Below, piece after piece: positions 23,684-31,191 of a stretch of 44,270 bases of DNA (the first letter of the stretch is position 1; each line of letters starts with the position of its first letter). Origin of the DNA: Halorubrum sp. Its GTDB lineage: Archaea; Halobacteriota; Halobacteria; Halobacteriales; Haloferacaceae. The DNA lies in assembly GCA_028275105.1 (NCBI GenBank), contig JAQCNI010000007.1, positions 1 to 44,270 of the forward strand, given 5' to 3'. The notes beneath the pieces are model-generated. The model was given only the letters and a program-made list of their open reading frames with translations. It was not told the origin of the DNA and searched no databases. A program made the position numbers and the translations under genes.

Positions 23684-23803
23684 GTGAGGCGGAAGAACAT
23701 CACCATCCGCGAAGACCAAGCCGAGTGGGTCGAGGAGAACCACCTCAACCTCTCGTCGTTCGTTCGTGGACAACTTGACGAACTCATCGAAGAACGCTCG
23801 TGA
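23684..23803 (+). CDS. 39-aa ribbon-helix-helix-like protein, GTG start
   Basis: A GTG-initiated frame encodes (M)RRKNITIREDQAEWVEENHL followed by NLSSFVRGQLDELIEERS and TGA. The beta strand KNITIRED, helix and S-S-F-V-R-x-x-L-D-E pattern is the RHH/CopG-like DNA-binding fold of short antitoxin-like proteins. I see no toxin gene beside it. A strong hairpin starts 5 nt after its stop. It lies inside the hairpin-bounded insert, where similar orphan RHH genes are common in haloarchaea. The start codon is uncertain because the frame is open further upstream without ATG. Confidence 0.6.
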   Translation: MRRKNITIREDQAEWVEENHLNLSSFVRGQLDELIEERS

Positions 23804-23807
23804 ACTA

Positions 23808-23855
23808 CCCCGCCCTACTCCCTCACGCAGTGCGCTCGGGTGGTTGAGGGCGGGG
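23808..23855 (+). terminator. Hairpin after the RHH gene
   Basis: A perfect 9-bp stem, CCCCGCCCT (23808-23816) with AGGGCGGGG (23847-23855), is followed by CTTTCCCC. It starts 5 nt after the RHH stop. It may act as a terminator or may be a structural hairpin of the element. Confidence 0.5.
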
Positions 23856-24002
23856 CTTTCCCCGTGTTGGCGGTTTCCTTCCGCCCCCATGCGTGGACGT
23901 GGCGCAATTCACTCGGCGGGACAGGCACGTAGAGGGGTTTCCTGTACGGTGTTCCGTCCTGTGGTGGTCAAAGTCCGAAAGCCGATACACTTGAGTTTAA
24001 TT

Positions 24003-24092
24003 CCCGGTGGACTCGAACGGATACGTTTGCCGTGTAGGGACGTATCCTCGTCCCCGAGTTCGGGGCCGGTCTACAGCGGCCCCTCCACCGGG
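24003..24092 (+). ncRNA. Candidate structured RNA inside the insert
   Basis: The closing stem CCCGGTGG (24003-24010)/CCACCGGG (24085-24092) encloses a 7-bp stem GGATACG (24019-24025)/CGTATCC (24041-24047) and two mutually exclusive hairpins: CCCCGA/TCGGGG at 24052-24065, and GGGGCCG (24062-24068)/CGGCCCC (24077-24083). A TTTAAT element lies at 23996-24001. No coding frame fits. It could be a small RNA, a guide-like RNA of a lost TnpB element, or DNA structure only. The strand is assumed. Confidence 0.35.
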
Positions 24093-24150
24093 TCCGTTTT
24101 GTCCCCGTAGAGTGCCACAAGGTACGTCCTCAATGGGAAAAAAAGTGTCG

Positions 24151-24207
24151 AGCGCGCCTCCTTCCCTCCCTACTCGCTCCGCTCGTTGAGGAAGGGGCCT
24201 CCGCGCT
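24151..24207. repeat. Right-end hairpin of the insert, inverted copy of the left end
   Basis: The outer stem AGCGC (24151-24155)/GCGCT (24203-24207) surrounds an inner pyrimidine arm near 24158-24168 that pairs with GAGGAAGGGG (about 24188-24197), with one bulge. Its reverse complement matches the left-end hairpin over about 40 bases. Confidence 0.7.
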
Positions 24208-24268
24208 ACCGAACGGTGATCGGTTCGAAGTCGCCGAGGATCGACCCGGCGAAGCCCGCTCGGCCGAA

Positions 24269-25078
24269 CTACGGCTCGTCGGTCGGCGGGTCAACGCTCT
24301 CGACCGGTTCGCCCTCGAAGGTGTAGTCGGCGGAGTCGTCCTGCGGATCGTAGCCGAGGACCTCACGGGCACGTTCGATCGAGTAGTACTTCCGGTCGTT
24401 GTCGGAGATGCCGTAGACGATCTCGAAGCCGTAGTCGGCCCGGAGACACCGGTCAAACAGGTGCGCACAGTCACGGTGCGAGAGCCACATCGCCTGTCCG
24501 CGCTCGTACTCTCGAGGGGGATGGTCCTTGGTGAGGTTACCGATCCGAACGCAGACGACGGACATCCCCGATCTGTCGTGATGGAACCGCCCGAGGAACT
24601 CGCCGGTCGCCTTCGAGACGCCGTAGAGGTTGCCGGGGCGGGGGTGTTCCTCGCCGTCGAGGCGGTACTCGTCGTCCTGCCGGTAGAGGTCGGGCGTCCG
24701 GTCGGCGGTCTCGTAGCCGCCGACGGCGTGGTTCGAGGAGGCGAACGCGAACCGGTCGACGCCGGCCTCGGCGGCGGCCCGCATCACCACCTGCGTCCCG
24801 TCGATGTTGTTTCGAAGTACGGAGTCCCACGGCGCGGTCTTCCGCGGGTCGCCCGCGAGGTGGATGACGCCCCCGACGCCGGTCATCGCGTCACGAACGG
24901 CTCGCTCGTTGGTGATGTCCGCGACGTACTGGTCGGCGTCACTGACGCGTTCGGGAACCTTCGCGGCCGGCATCGGTTCCCGGTCGAGGAGCCGCCAGTC
25001 GTAGGCGTCGCCGATGCCGTCGAGGATGGCCTGCCCGACCCGTCCGGCGGCGCCAGTGAGTAGGACCGGCTCGTCCAT
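24269..25078 (-). CDS. azf: NAD-dependent glucose-6-phosphate dehydrogenase (Azf)
   Basis: A 269-aa extended short-chain dehydrogenase of the archaeal zwischenferment type, which oxidises glucose 6-phosphate with NAD+ at the head of the oxidative pentose phosphate pathway of haloarchaea. The Rossmann motif GAAGRVG (9-15) and catalytic Y152-xxx-K156 are present. The stretches LRNNIDGT, YGVSKATGE and EIVYGISDNDRKYYS follow the Haloferax volcanii Azf sequence as I recall it closely. It is unrelated to bacterial Zwf. A CATATAAG box at 25105-25112 lies 30 nt from the ATG, implying a very short leader. It stands alone, downstream of sepF on the same strand. Confidence 0.9.
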   Translation of the reverse strand: MDEPVLLTGAAGRVGQAILDGIGDAYDWRLLDREPMPAAKVPERVSDADQYVADITNERAVRDAMTGVGGVIHLAGDPRKTAPWDSVLRNNIDGTQVVMRAAAEAGVDRFAFASSNHAVGGYETADRTPDLYRQDDEYRLDGEEHPRPGNLYGVSKATGEFLGRFHHDRSGMSVVCVRIGNLTKDHPPREYERGQAMWLSHRDCAHLFDRCLRADYGFEIVYGISDNDRKYYSIERAREVLGYDPQDDSADYTFEGEPVESVDPPTDEP

Positions 25079-25104
25079 TCACCCGAACGTGGGCGCGAGG
25101 ACGA

Positions 25105-25112
25105 CATATAAG
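25105..25112 (-). promoter_or_regulatory. TATA box of azf
   Basis: CTTATATG on the minus strand is centred 30 nt from the azf ATG. Confidence 0.6.
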
Positions 25113-25193
25113 ACACGGTTCGGCCGGCGAGGCGACGGACCCCGATCCGGTCGATCGTGGCGTCGCTTCCGATTCCGTCGACCCCGAACGCCG

Positions 25194-25547
25194 TCAGGAG
25201 AGTTTCTGCCGCGAGACACTCACGCCGGTCGGCGTCACCACGATCTGGTCGTCGCCCTTCTGGACGATGTCGCCGTCGACCTCCTCGGCCACCTGACGCA
25301 GCTCGTCGATGATGTGCTCGACGGTCCGGTCCGACGTGGAGTGACGCGTGATGTCGGCGATGACGAAGTCGCCGTCGTAGACGGCGTCCTTGATCGGGAC
25401 GACGTCGCTCTGCTCGGCGATCTCCGCGATGTGTACCTGCATTCCCGTCTCGGTGCTCGCCTCGGCGAAGTCGTCGATGTCGAGTTCAACGTAATCGTCG
25501 ACGGACCGCTCGCCGCCCCCGCCGAGGATCTTGGTCATGATGCCCAT
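25194..25547 (-). CDS. sepF: SepF, FtsZ membrane anchor
   Basis: A 117-aa archaeal SepF. In haloarchaea SepF tethers the FtsZ ring to the membrane and is essential for division. The N-terminal amphipathic helix MGIMTKILGG is followed by a short acidic linker and the SepF core (VHIAEIAEQSDVVPIKDAVYDGDFVIADI ... VVTPTGVSVS). The length matches the family. The first ATG (25547) is preferred to the one at residue 4 because the membrane helix needs it. Confidence 0.9.
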   Translation of the reverse strand: MGIMTKILGGGGERSVDDYVELDIDDFAEASTETGMQVHIAEIAEQSDVVPIKDAVYDGDFVIADITRHSTSDRTVEHIIDELRQVAEEVDGDIVQKGDDQIVVTPTGVSVSRQKLS

Positions 25548-25712
25548 ACCGGGTACACGACGATGTCGGCCATTAGTTCTTACGTCAGACGCTTCCGCCG
25601 TCGCCGGGGGGGCCGGGACGACCGACCCCGGCCGGAGCGGGATCGAGCGATCGGATCGGGACCGGGCCCTACGGGAGGGGCGGACCGGGGGGCTCTGGGG
25701 GTCGGCCGGCGG

Positions 25713-28523
25713 TCACGTCCCGTCGGCGCCGTCAGTCATCCCACCGTTCGCCCGATCTAGCCGGTCCTGCCACTCCTTGACACGGGAGAGGAGTTCGACC
25801 GGCGCGGTCCCCGCGACGTCGACCGATCTCACCGCCTCGAGCACCGCGCGTGTTTCCGCATCGAGGTGGGGAGCGGACCGTGCCTCGGATTCGGCGGGTC
25901 CGGTCGTCGCGCCGTCCGGTTCGTTCCCGTTCTGCGTGGCAGTTCCGTTGGGGTCGGCGGTTCCGGCAGGGTCCGAGGACGTGGAGTCGTCCGGGAACGA
26001 GCCCGTCGAGAGGTCGAACACGGCCTGTGTGGTGCCCGACTCCGCGTTTCGCGACCCGCCCCTCGCCTCGATCGCCTTCTGCTCGCGCAGCCGGTCAAGC
26101 ACCTCGCCCGCGCGGTCGACGACCGGCCCGGGGACGCCGGCGAGGTCGGCGACGTGGACGCCGTACGACCGGTCCGTCGGGCCGTCCCGAACCGTCCGGA
26201 GGAACGTCACGTCGTCGCCGCGCTCGTCGACGGCGACGTGGGCGTTCGCGACCCGCGGGAGGTGGTCGGCGAGCGTCGTCAACTCGTGGTAGTGGGTCGC
26301 AAACAGCGTCCGCGCGCGAACCTCGTTGTGGAGGTACTCGGTGGCCGCCCACGCGATGGCGATCCCGTCGTAGGTGGCGGTGCCGCGGCCGACCTCGTCG
26401 AGGATTACGAGCGACTCCTCGGTTGCCGAGTGGAGGATGTTCGAGAGCTCCCGCATCTCGACCATGAACGTCGACCGCCCCTGCGCCAGTTCGTCGAGCG
26501 CGCCGACCCGCGTGTAGATCCCGTCGACGACGCCGACCGTCGCGGAGCGGGCGGGGACGAACGACCCCGCCTGCGCGAGCAGTTGGATCAGCGCCGCCTG
26601 CCGCAAGTACGTCGATTTTCCGCTCATGTTCGGCCCGGTGACGATCAGGAAGCCGCGCTCCGCGTCGAGTTCGAGGTCGTTCGGGACGAAGTCGGTCGTC
26701 CCCTCGACCACGGGGTGCCGGCCCGCCTCGATCGAGAGCGATCCCGGCTCGGTCAGCGTGGGTCGCGTCCAGTCGTTCCGGGCCGCGTGCGTCGCCAGCG
26801 AGGCGAGCGCGTCCAGCTCCGCGACCGCGCGGCCGACGTCCTGGAGCAGCGCCGCGGCGTCGGCGACGCGCTCGCGGAGCGCCTCGAACAGCTCGTACTC
26901 CGCGTCGCCGCGGGTCTCCTCGAGCCGGAGTACCTCGCGTTCGCGCTCGGCCAACTCGTCGGTGACGAACCGCTTGGAGTTTTTTAGCGTCTTGATCTCG
27001 CGGTACGCCTCGGGGACGTCGTCGGCCACCGACTTCCCGACTTGGATGTAGTAGCCGTCGGTCTTGTTGCGGTCGACGGTGACGTGTGAGAGCCCGTGCC
27101 GCCGTTTCTCGCGCTCCGCAAGCGTGTCGATCCACTCCAGTGCCGACTCGTGGCGGTCGATCAGTTCGTCGAGGTCGGCGTCGTACCCCTCCCGGATCAG
27201 CCCGCCCTCCGTCTTCGTCTTCGGCGGGTCCTCGGCCAGCGCGTCGGCGAGTTCCACACGAAGCTCCCGAGCGTGGTCCCGATCGGGCCGCCGGAGGATC
27301 GCGGCGACCGCCGAGTCCGCGAGCGGGGTCCCCTCGAGGGCCGCGGACAGCGCCGGCAACACCGCGAGCGTGTCCCGAACCGCGGAGAGCTCCCGCGGGC
27401 CCGCGCTCCCGCTCGTTGCCCGCGCGGCCAGTCGCTCGAGGTCGTACGCGTCGTCGAGCGTCTCGCAAAGTCGGTCGCGAGCGAGTGCCGCGGACGCGAG
27501 CGCATCCACCGCGTCGAGCCGGCGATCGAGCGCCGTCCGGTCGCGTTTCGGCCGCGTGATCCACTCCCGGAGCAGCCGTCCGCCGGCGGCCGAGACCGTG
27601 TGGTCGAGCGCGTCGAACAGCGACCCCTCGCTTTCGCCCCGCATCGTCTCCGTCAGTTCGAGGTTTCGCTGGGTGGTAGCATCGAGTTCGACGTGGTCGG
27701 CCGCGCCGTACGCCGTCAGTCGCGTCATCGACGCGAGCACGCCCGCGCCCGTGTCCCCGACGTACGCGAGTGCCGCGCCGGCCGCGCGCGTCGCCGGCGC
27801 GGAGTCAAGCCCCACGCTCTCGACGGCCTCGCCGCCGAACTGCTCGCGAACCGTGTGCCCCGCCCGTCCCGGCGCGAACGCCTCCGCGTCGAAGACGGAG
27901 ACTGAGCCGGAGAGGTCCTCCCGGACCGCCGCGAGGAACCCGTCGTCGTTGCGGAGACGGGGGCCCGGTAGCACCTCCGCGGGGTCGAACCGGTACAGCT
28001 CCGAGCGGAGGTCGGTCCGGTCCGCCAGTTCGGTGACGAGGAATCGGCCGGTGGTGACGTCCGCGAACGCGACGCCGTACGGGCCGTCGGTTGTGCCACC
28101 GTCGGCGGCATCCGCGGCGGCGGTTCCGTCCACGCTCTCGGTCCCCGACCCGCCCGCGACGACCGTCGCGAGGTACCGGGCGTCGTCGTCGCTCGTTTCG
28201 AGCAGGGTGCCGGGAGTGACGACCCGGGTGACCTCCCGGGCGTGGTCGCCGCCGTCCGTCTCGTACTGGTCGGCGACCGCGACGCGATACCCGCGCTCGA
28301 CGAGCGCCTTCAGGTACGGCGTCAGCTCCGAGAGGGGCACGCCCGCCATGGGGTATGACGAGCCGTGGGAGGACTTCTGTGACACCTTCAGGTCGAGCTC
28401 GTCGGCGACCGTCTCGGCGTCGTCCGCGAAGAACTCGTAGAAGTCGCCACACTGCATCGTGAGGAGGTCCGCGTCCGCGCCCTCCTTGAGTTCGAGGAAC
28501 TCGCCCACGATCCCCGTCGGCAT
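25713..28523 (-). CDS. mutS: DNA mismatch repair protein MutS
   Basis: A 936-aa MutS1-type protein. The mismatch-reading F-x-E motif is present at F28-Y-E30 (GDFYEFF), then connector, lever and clamp domains. Walker A TGPNMSGKST is near residue 630 and the signature DEVGRGTATYDG near 708. A Gly/Ser/Thr/Asn-rich acidic linker near residues 840-885 precedes the C-terminal helical dimerisation part. The protein begins MPTGIVGEFLELKEG, the second haloarchaeal MutS1 paralogue, which is shorter at the N-terminus. No mutL lies beside it. Haloarchaea also use EndoMS/NucS, so its contribution to mismatch repair may be partial. A GTTTTAG TATA-like element near 28551 is 28 nt upstream. Confidence 0.93.
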   Translation of the reverse strand: MPTGIVGEFLELKEGADADLLTMQCGDFYEFFADDAETVADELDLKVSQKSSHGSSYPMAGVPLSELTPYLKALVERGYRVAVADQYETDGGDHAREVTRVVTPGTLLETSDDDARYLATVVAGGSGTESVDGTAAADAADGGTTDGPYGVAFADVTTGRFLVTELADRTDLRSELYRFDPAEVLPGPRLRNDDGFLAAVREDLSGSVSVFDAEAFAPGRAGHTVREQFGGEAVESVGLDSAPATRAAGAALAYVGDTGAGVLASMTRLTAYGAADHVELDATTQRNLELTETMRGESEGSLFDALDHTVSAAGGRLLREWITRPKRDRTALDRRLDAVDALASAALARDRLCETLDDAYDLERLAARATSGSAGPRELSAVRDTLAVLPALSAALEGTPLADSAVAAILRRPDRDHARELRVELADALAEDPPKTKTEGGLIREGYDADLDELIDRHESALEWIDTLAEREKRRHGLSHVTVDRNKTDGYYIQVGKSVADDVPEAYREIKTLKNSKRFVTDELAEREREVLRLEETRGDAEYELFEALRERVADAAALLQDVGRAVAELDALASLATHAARNDWTRPTLTEPGSLSIEAGRHPVVEGTTDFVPNDLELDAERGFLIVTGPNMSGKSTYLRQAALIQLLAQAGSFVPARSATVGVVDGIYTRVGALDELAQGRSTFMVEMRELSNILHSATEESLVILDEVGRGTATYDGIAIAWAATEYLHNEVRARTLFATHYHELTTLADHLPRVANAHVAVDERGDDVTFLRTVRDGPTDRSYGVHVADLAGVPGPVVDRAGEVLDRLREQKAIEARGGSRNAESGTTQAVFDLSTGSFPDDSTSSDPAGTADPNGTATQNGNEPDGATTGPAESEARSAPHLDAETRAVLEAVRSVDVAGTAPVELLSRVKEWQDRLDRANGGMTDGADGT

Positions 28524-28630
28524 ACCTGTACTCCCGCCGCCGGCGGCTAAAACTCTGCGGGTCTCGCGGCGGCCGGAATCGGCGGAACGGCAACCGACTC
28601 ACGGCGCGAGGGTGGATCCGGGACCCGGCC

Positions 28631-29479
28631 TCACGACCCGTCCATCGCCGTCGGGTTCACCGCGCCCGGCCCATCGCCAACGTCGTAGCCGCGCCGGATC
28701 GCCTCGCCCATCCCGTCGACCGCGGCCGCGACGGCCGATACCGGCGGCTCCCCGCGAGCCAGTCGGGCAGCTATCGCGCTCGACAGCGCACACCCCGAGC
28801 CGTGGGTCGCGTCGGTGTCGACGCGCGGGTTCTCGATCCGGCGGACGTCGGGATCGCCGCCGTTGCGACCCTCGATCACGAGCGTGTCGACGACCGTTCC
28901 GCCGGTTCCGGCGGGTCCTGGCTCATCGAGGTGACCGCCCTTCACCAGCGCCGCGTCGGCGCCGCGGTCGACGAGCGTCCGCCCCGCTGCCGCCGCGTCG
29001 GCGGGTGTCTCGACGGCCCCGTCCACGAGGACCTCGGCCTCGTCGACGTTGGGGGTGACGAGCGTCGCGGCCGCGAGCAGGTCATCGTACGCCGCCTCGG
29101 CCTCGCGCGACAGCAATCGGTCGCCCGTCGCGGCCACCATCACGGGGTCGACGACGACCGGCCCGGGGAACCCAACGAGTTTTGCCGTCACGGTGTCGAC
29201 GAGTTCGGCGGTCGCCAGCATCCCGGTCTTGACCGCGTCGACCGCGAAATCGTCGACGACGGCGTCGTACTGGGCGGCCACGTGGTCTGCGGGGAGCGGG
29301 GTGGAGTCATGAACCCCTCGAGTGTTCTGTGCGGTCGTCGCCGTCACGACCGACGTCCCGAACACGTCGTGGGCCGTCATCGCTTTCAGGTCGGCCTGTA
29401 TTCCGGCGCCGCCACCGCCGTCGCTGCCGGCGATCGTCAGCGCCACTGGCGGCGAAACGGGGTCGTACGCGTCGGACAT
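28631..29479 (-). CDS. thiD: Hydroxymethylpyrimidine/phosphomethylpyrimidine kinase
   Basis: A 282-aa ribokinase-fold kinase that phosphorylates HMP and HMP-P in thiamine pyrophosphate synthesis. The substrate-loop [16 protein letters not shown] is at the N-terminus, [11 protein letters not shown] lies midway, and the anion-hole/base motif [15 protein letters not shown] lies near residue 235. It lacks the C-terminal ThiN domain found in many archaeal ThiD-ThiN fusions. The promoter is shared with the divergent oxidoreductase region (TTATAAC at 29504-29510). Confidence 0.93.
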   Translation of the reverse strand: MSDAYDPVSPPVALTIAGSDGGGGAGIQADLKAMTAHDVFGTSVVTATTAQNTRGVHDSTPLPADHVAAQYDAVVDDFAVDAVKTGMLATAELVDTVTAKLVGFPGPVVVDPVMVAATGDRLLSREAEAAYDDLLAAATLVTPNVDEAEVLVDGAVETPADAAAAGRTLVDRGADAALVKGGHLDEPGPAGTGGTVVDTLVIEGRNGGDPDVRRIENPRVDTDATHGSGCALSSAIAARLARGEPPVSAVAAAVDGMGEAIRRGYDVGDGPGAVNPTAMDGS

Positions 29480-29503
29480 ATATTTACGTGGTATTCGTCA
29501 GTT

Positions 29504-29510
29504 GTTATAA
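29504..29510 (-). promoter_or_regulatory. TATA box of thiD in a divergent promoter region
   Basis: TTATAAC on the minus strand is centred 28 nt upstream of the thiD ATG at 29479. The 88-nt gap also must serve the plus-strand oxidoreductase gene, for which no TATA is obvious at 27 nt. Confidence 0.65.
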
Positions 29511-29567
29511 GCGACGGGGATCGCCGACGCCGAACGGGCTTTCCGCATCGGGGACCGAGATTAGAGC

Positions 29568-30287
29568 ATGAGCGACACCGGTGGCGTGACCGACGAAGGA
29601 AACGCCGAGGGCAACGACAGGAATCCCGAGGGCAACGGCACGAATCCCGAGGGCGACGCGGTCGACACCCTCACCGTCTACTCCGACTACGTCTGTCCGT
29701 TCTGTTATCTGGGGCGGCAGTCGCTCGAACGGTACCGGGAGACGCGCGACGAGGGGGCCACCGAGCTCCGGATCGACTGGCGACCCTTCGACCTCCGAAG
29801 CCGGAAACGGCGTCCGGACGGCACCATCGACGCCGACGCCGACGACGGAAAGGACGAGGAGTACTACGAGCAGGCCAAGGAGAACGTCCGGCGGCTTCAG
29901 GAGGAGTATGACGTCGAGATGACCCTCGAGACCGCGACGGACGTGGACTCGCTCGACGCGCAGATCGCGTCCTACTACGTGAAAGAGCACCACGCCTACG
30001 GGACGTGGCTGGCGTTCGACGAGGCGATCCTCGCGGCGCTCTGGCGGGACGGCAAGGACATCGGCGACCGGGACCTGCTCGTCGACCTCGCCGAGGAGGC
30101 GGGCGTCGACGGCGGGGAGGTCCGGTCCGCGCTCGACGACGACGCGTTGCGCGAGACGGTCACCGACCGATTCGAGGCGGCGAAGCGGCGGGGTATCACC
30201 GGGGTGCCGACGTTCGCGTTCGACGAGCACGCCGCCCGCGGCGCAGTTCCCCCGGAGCACCTGCGCCGGCTCGTCGAGAGCGAGTAA
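29568..30287 (+). CDS. FrnE/DsbA-family oxidoreductase
   Basis: A 239-aa thioredoxin-fold protein with a C43-P-F-C46 active site just after a beta strand (LTVYSDYVCPFCYLG) and the conserved cis-Pro region TGVPTFAF near the C-terminus, as in FrnE-type DsbA proteins. It has no signal peptide, so it is cytosolic. The first 32 residues form a low-complexity tail repeating an EGNxxNPEGN pattern absent from typical homologues. Substrate unknown; family members act as disulfide isomerases or in oxidative stress. The start could be internal, for example nearer AVDTLTVYSD, if the tail is an artefact. Confidence 0.85.
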   Translation: MSDTGGVTDEGNAEGNDRNPEGNGTNPEGDAVDTLTVYSDYVCPFCYLGRQSLERYRETRDEGATELRIDWRPFDLRSRKRRPDGTIDADADDGKDEEYYEQAKENVRRLQEEYDVEMTLETATDVDSLDAQIASYYVKEHHAYGTWLAFDEAILAALWRDGKDIGDRDLLVDLAEEAGVDGGEVRSALDDDALRETVTDRFEAAKRRGITGVPTFAFDEHAARGAVPPEHLRRLVESE

Positions 30288-30309
30288 CTGTCGCGCCGAT
30301 CGATCGGCG

Positions 30310-31191
30310 CTATCGCGTGGGGTCCTCCTCGTGGCGCGGCGAACTCGGAGCGTCCCCGGGCGGGGACGCGTTCCCGTCCCCCTCCCCGTCGGCTCCGTCG
30401 GGCTCCACGAACCGGGACGAGAGGGAGACACAGCCGACCGCGAGGAGGGTTCCGCCGACCACGTCGGTCAGCCAGTGGATCCCGAGGTACATCGTGGCCA
30501 CGACCACCGCGGCGGCCAGCGGGCAAGCGATCGCGGTCCAGCCGGGGTACTCCTCGCGCGTGCGGACCGCGAACAGCGCGACGGTGACCGACAGCGACGT
30601 GTGGAGCGAGGGGAACACGTTCGTGTTCTCGTTCACCTCGGCGACGAGCGTCTGGTAGGTGGGCTCGAACGTGTACAGCAGCGGCGTTACGGCGTCGGGC
30701 ATCACGTTCCGGGGGCCGTACGCGAGCACGGTCGTGTACACCACGAGCCCGATCGCGTAGTTGAGCCCGTACGCAACGACGACCCGCTTCAGCGTCGTCG
30801 ACTCCGGGAGGGCCGCGTACGCGATGAACGGGAACACGAGCAGGAAGGTGTACCCGAACACGTACACCGACGAGAAGAACAGGGTCAGCCGCGGGCTCGC
30901 GAACGTCGACTGGATCCACGCGACGAATCCGCCCTCCATCGCGTAGATGGTCCCGGTCAGCCGGAGCCCGGCGACCTCCGAGACCGTCTGGAGCGTGTCG
31001 CGACCGAATGCGCTGACGAGGAGGACGACGAGCAGCGTGGCGAACTCCGTCCGTGCCTCGCGGACGTACGGGATCAGGTTGCCCGCGGCCGCGTACAGCC
31101 GGCGCGGGCCGACGACGGCGACGCCGGCGACGGCGCACATCGCCGTGACCCGGAGGAGGACGCGGGAGACGACCGAGAGCAGGGGCGTCAT
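30310..31191 (-). CDS. PAP2-superfamily membrane phosphatase
   Basis: A 293-aa protein with about six membrane helices. Motif 2 is FPSLHTS (in NENTNVFPSLHTSLSV) and motif 3 is GIHWLTDVVGG, both carrying the catalytic His; motif 1 is weak. This is the PAP2_3/inositol-phosphorylceramide-synthase-like branch acting on lipid phosphates at the outer face. The hydrophilic C-tail is about 35 residues, Gly/Asp/Pro rich. Its ATG overlaps the stop of the upstream lipoprotein gene by 4 nt, so the two are coupled. Confidence 0.85.
   Translation of the reverse strand: MTPLLSVVSRVLLRVTAMCAVAGVAVVGPRRLYAAAGNLIPYVREARTEFATLLVVLLVSAFGRDTLQTVSEVAGLRLTGTIYAMEGGFVAWIQSTFASPRLTLFFSSVYVFGYTFLLVFPFIAYAALPESTTLKRVVVAYGLNYAIGLVVYTTVLAYGPRNVMPDAVTPLLYTFEPTYQTLVAEVNENTNVFPSLHTSLSVTVALFAVRTREEYPGWTAIACPLAAAVVVATMYLGIHWLTDVVGGTLLAVGCVSLSSRFVEPDGADGEGDGNASPPGDAPSSPRHEEDPTR

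Larger units (their letters stand above)
23474..24207. mobile_element. Hairpin-bounded insert, likely non-autonomous element or remnant
   Basis: The left hairpin complex at 23474-23540 and the right one at 24151-24207 are inverted relatives: each has an AGGCCCCTTCCTCAACGA-type arm, a GCGAAGCGAG-like centre and a GTAGGGAGGG arm, with two small indels. Between them are more perfect hairpins, a 39-aa RHH gene and a structured segment. No transposase or TnpB frame is present. Palindromic ends of this kind recall haloarchaeal IS200/IS605-related elements, which use subterminal hairpins, but true target-site evidence is lacking. The 136 nt before it (23338-23473) show no gene. Confidence 0.5.

Noticed and set aside
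23474..24207. A complete IS200/IS605 element
   Set aside because: No TnpA or TnpB frame is present on either strand; only hairpins, an RHH gene and structured non-coding DNA are seen.
23338..24268. A tRNA or rRNA gene in the gap after the KH gene
   Set aside because: No cloverleaf with T-loop and anticodon arm, nor any 5S/7S-like sequence, could be found; the structured part has a different stem layout.
25713..28523. A mutS-mutL operon
   Set aside because: No mutL-like gene lies on either side; the neighbours are sepF and thiD.
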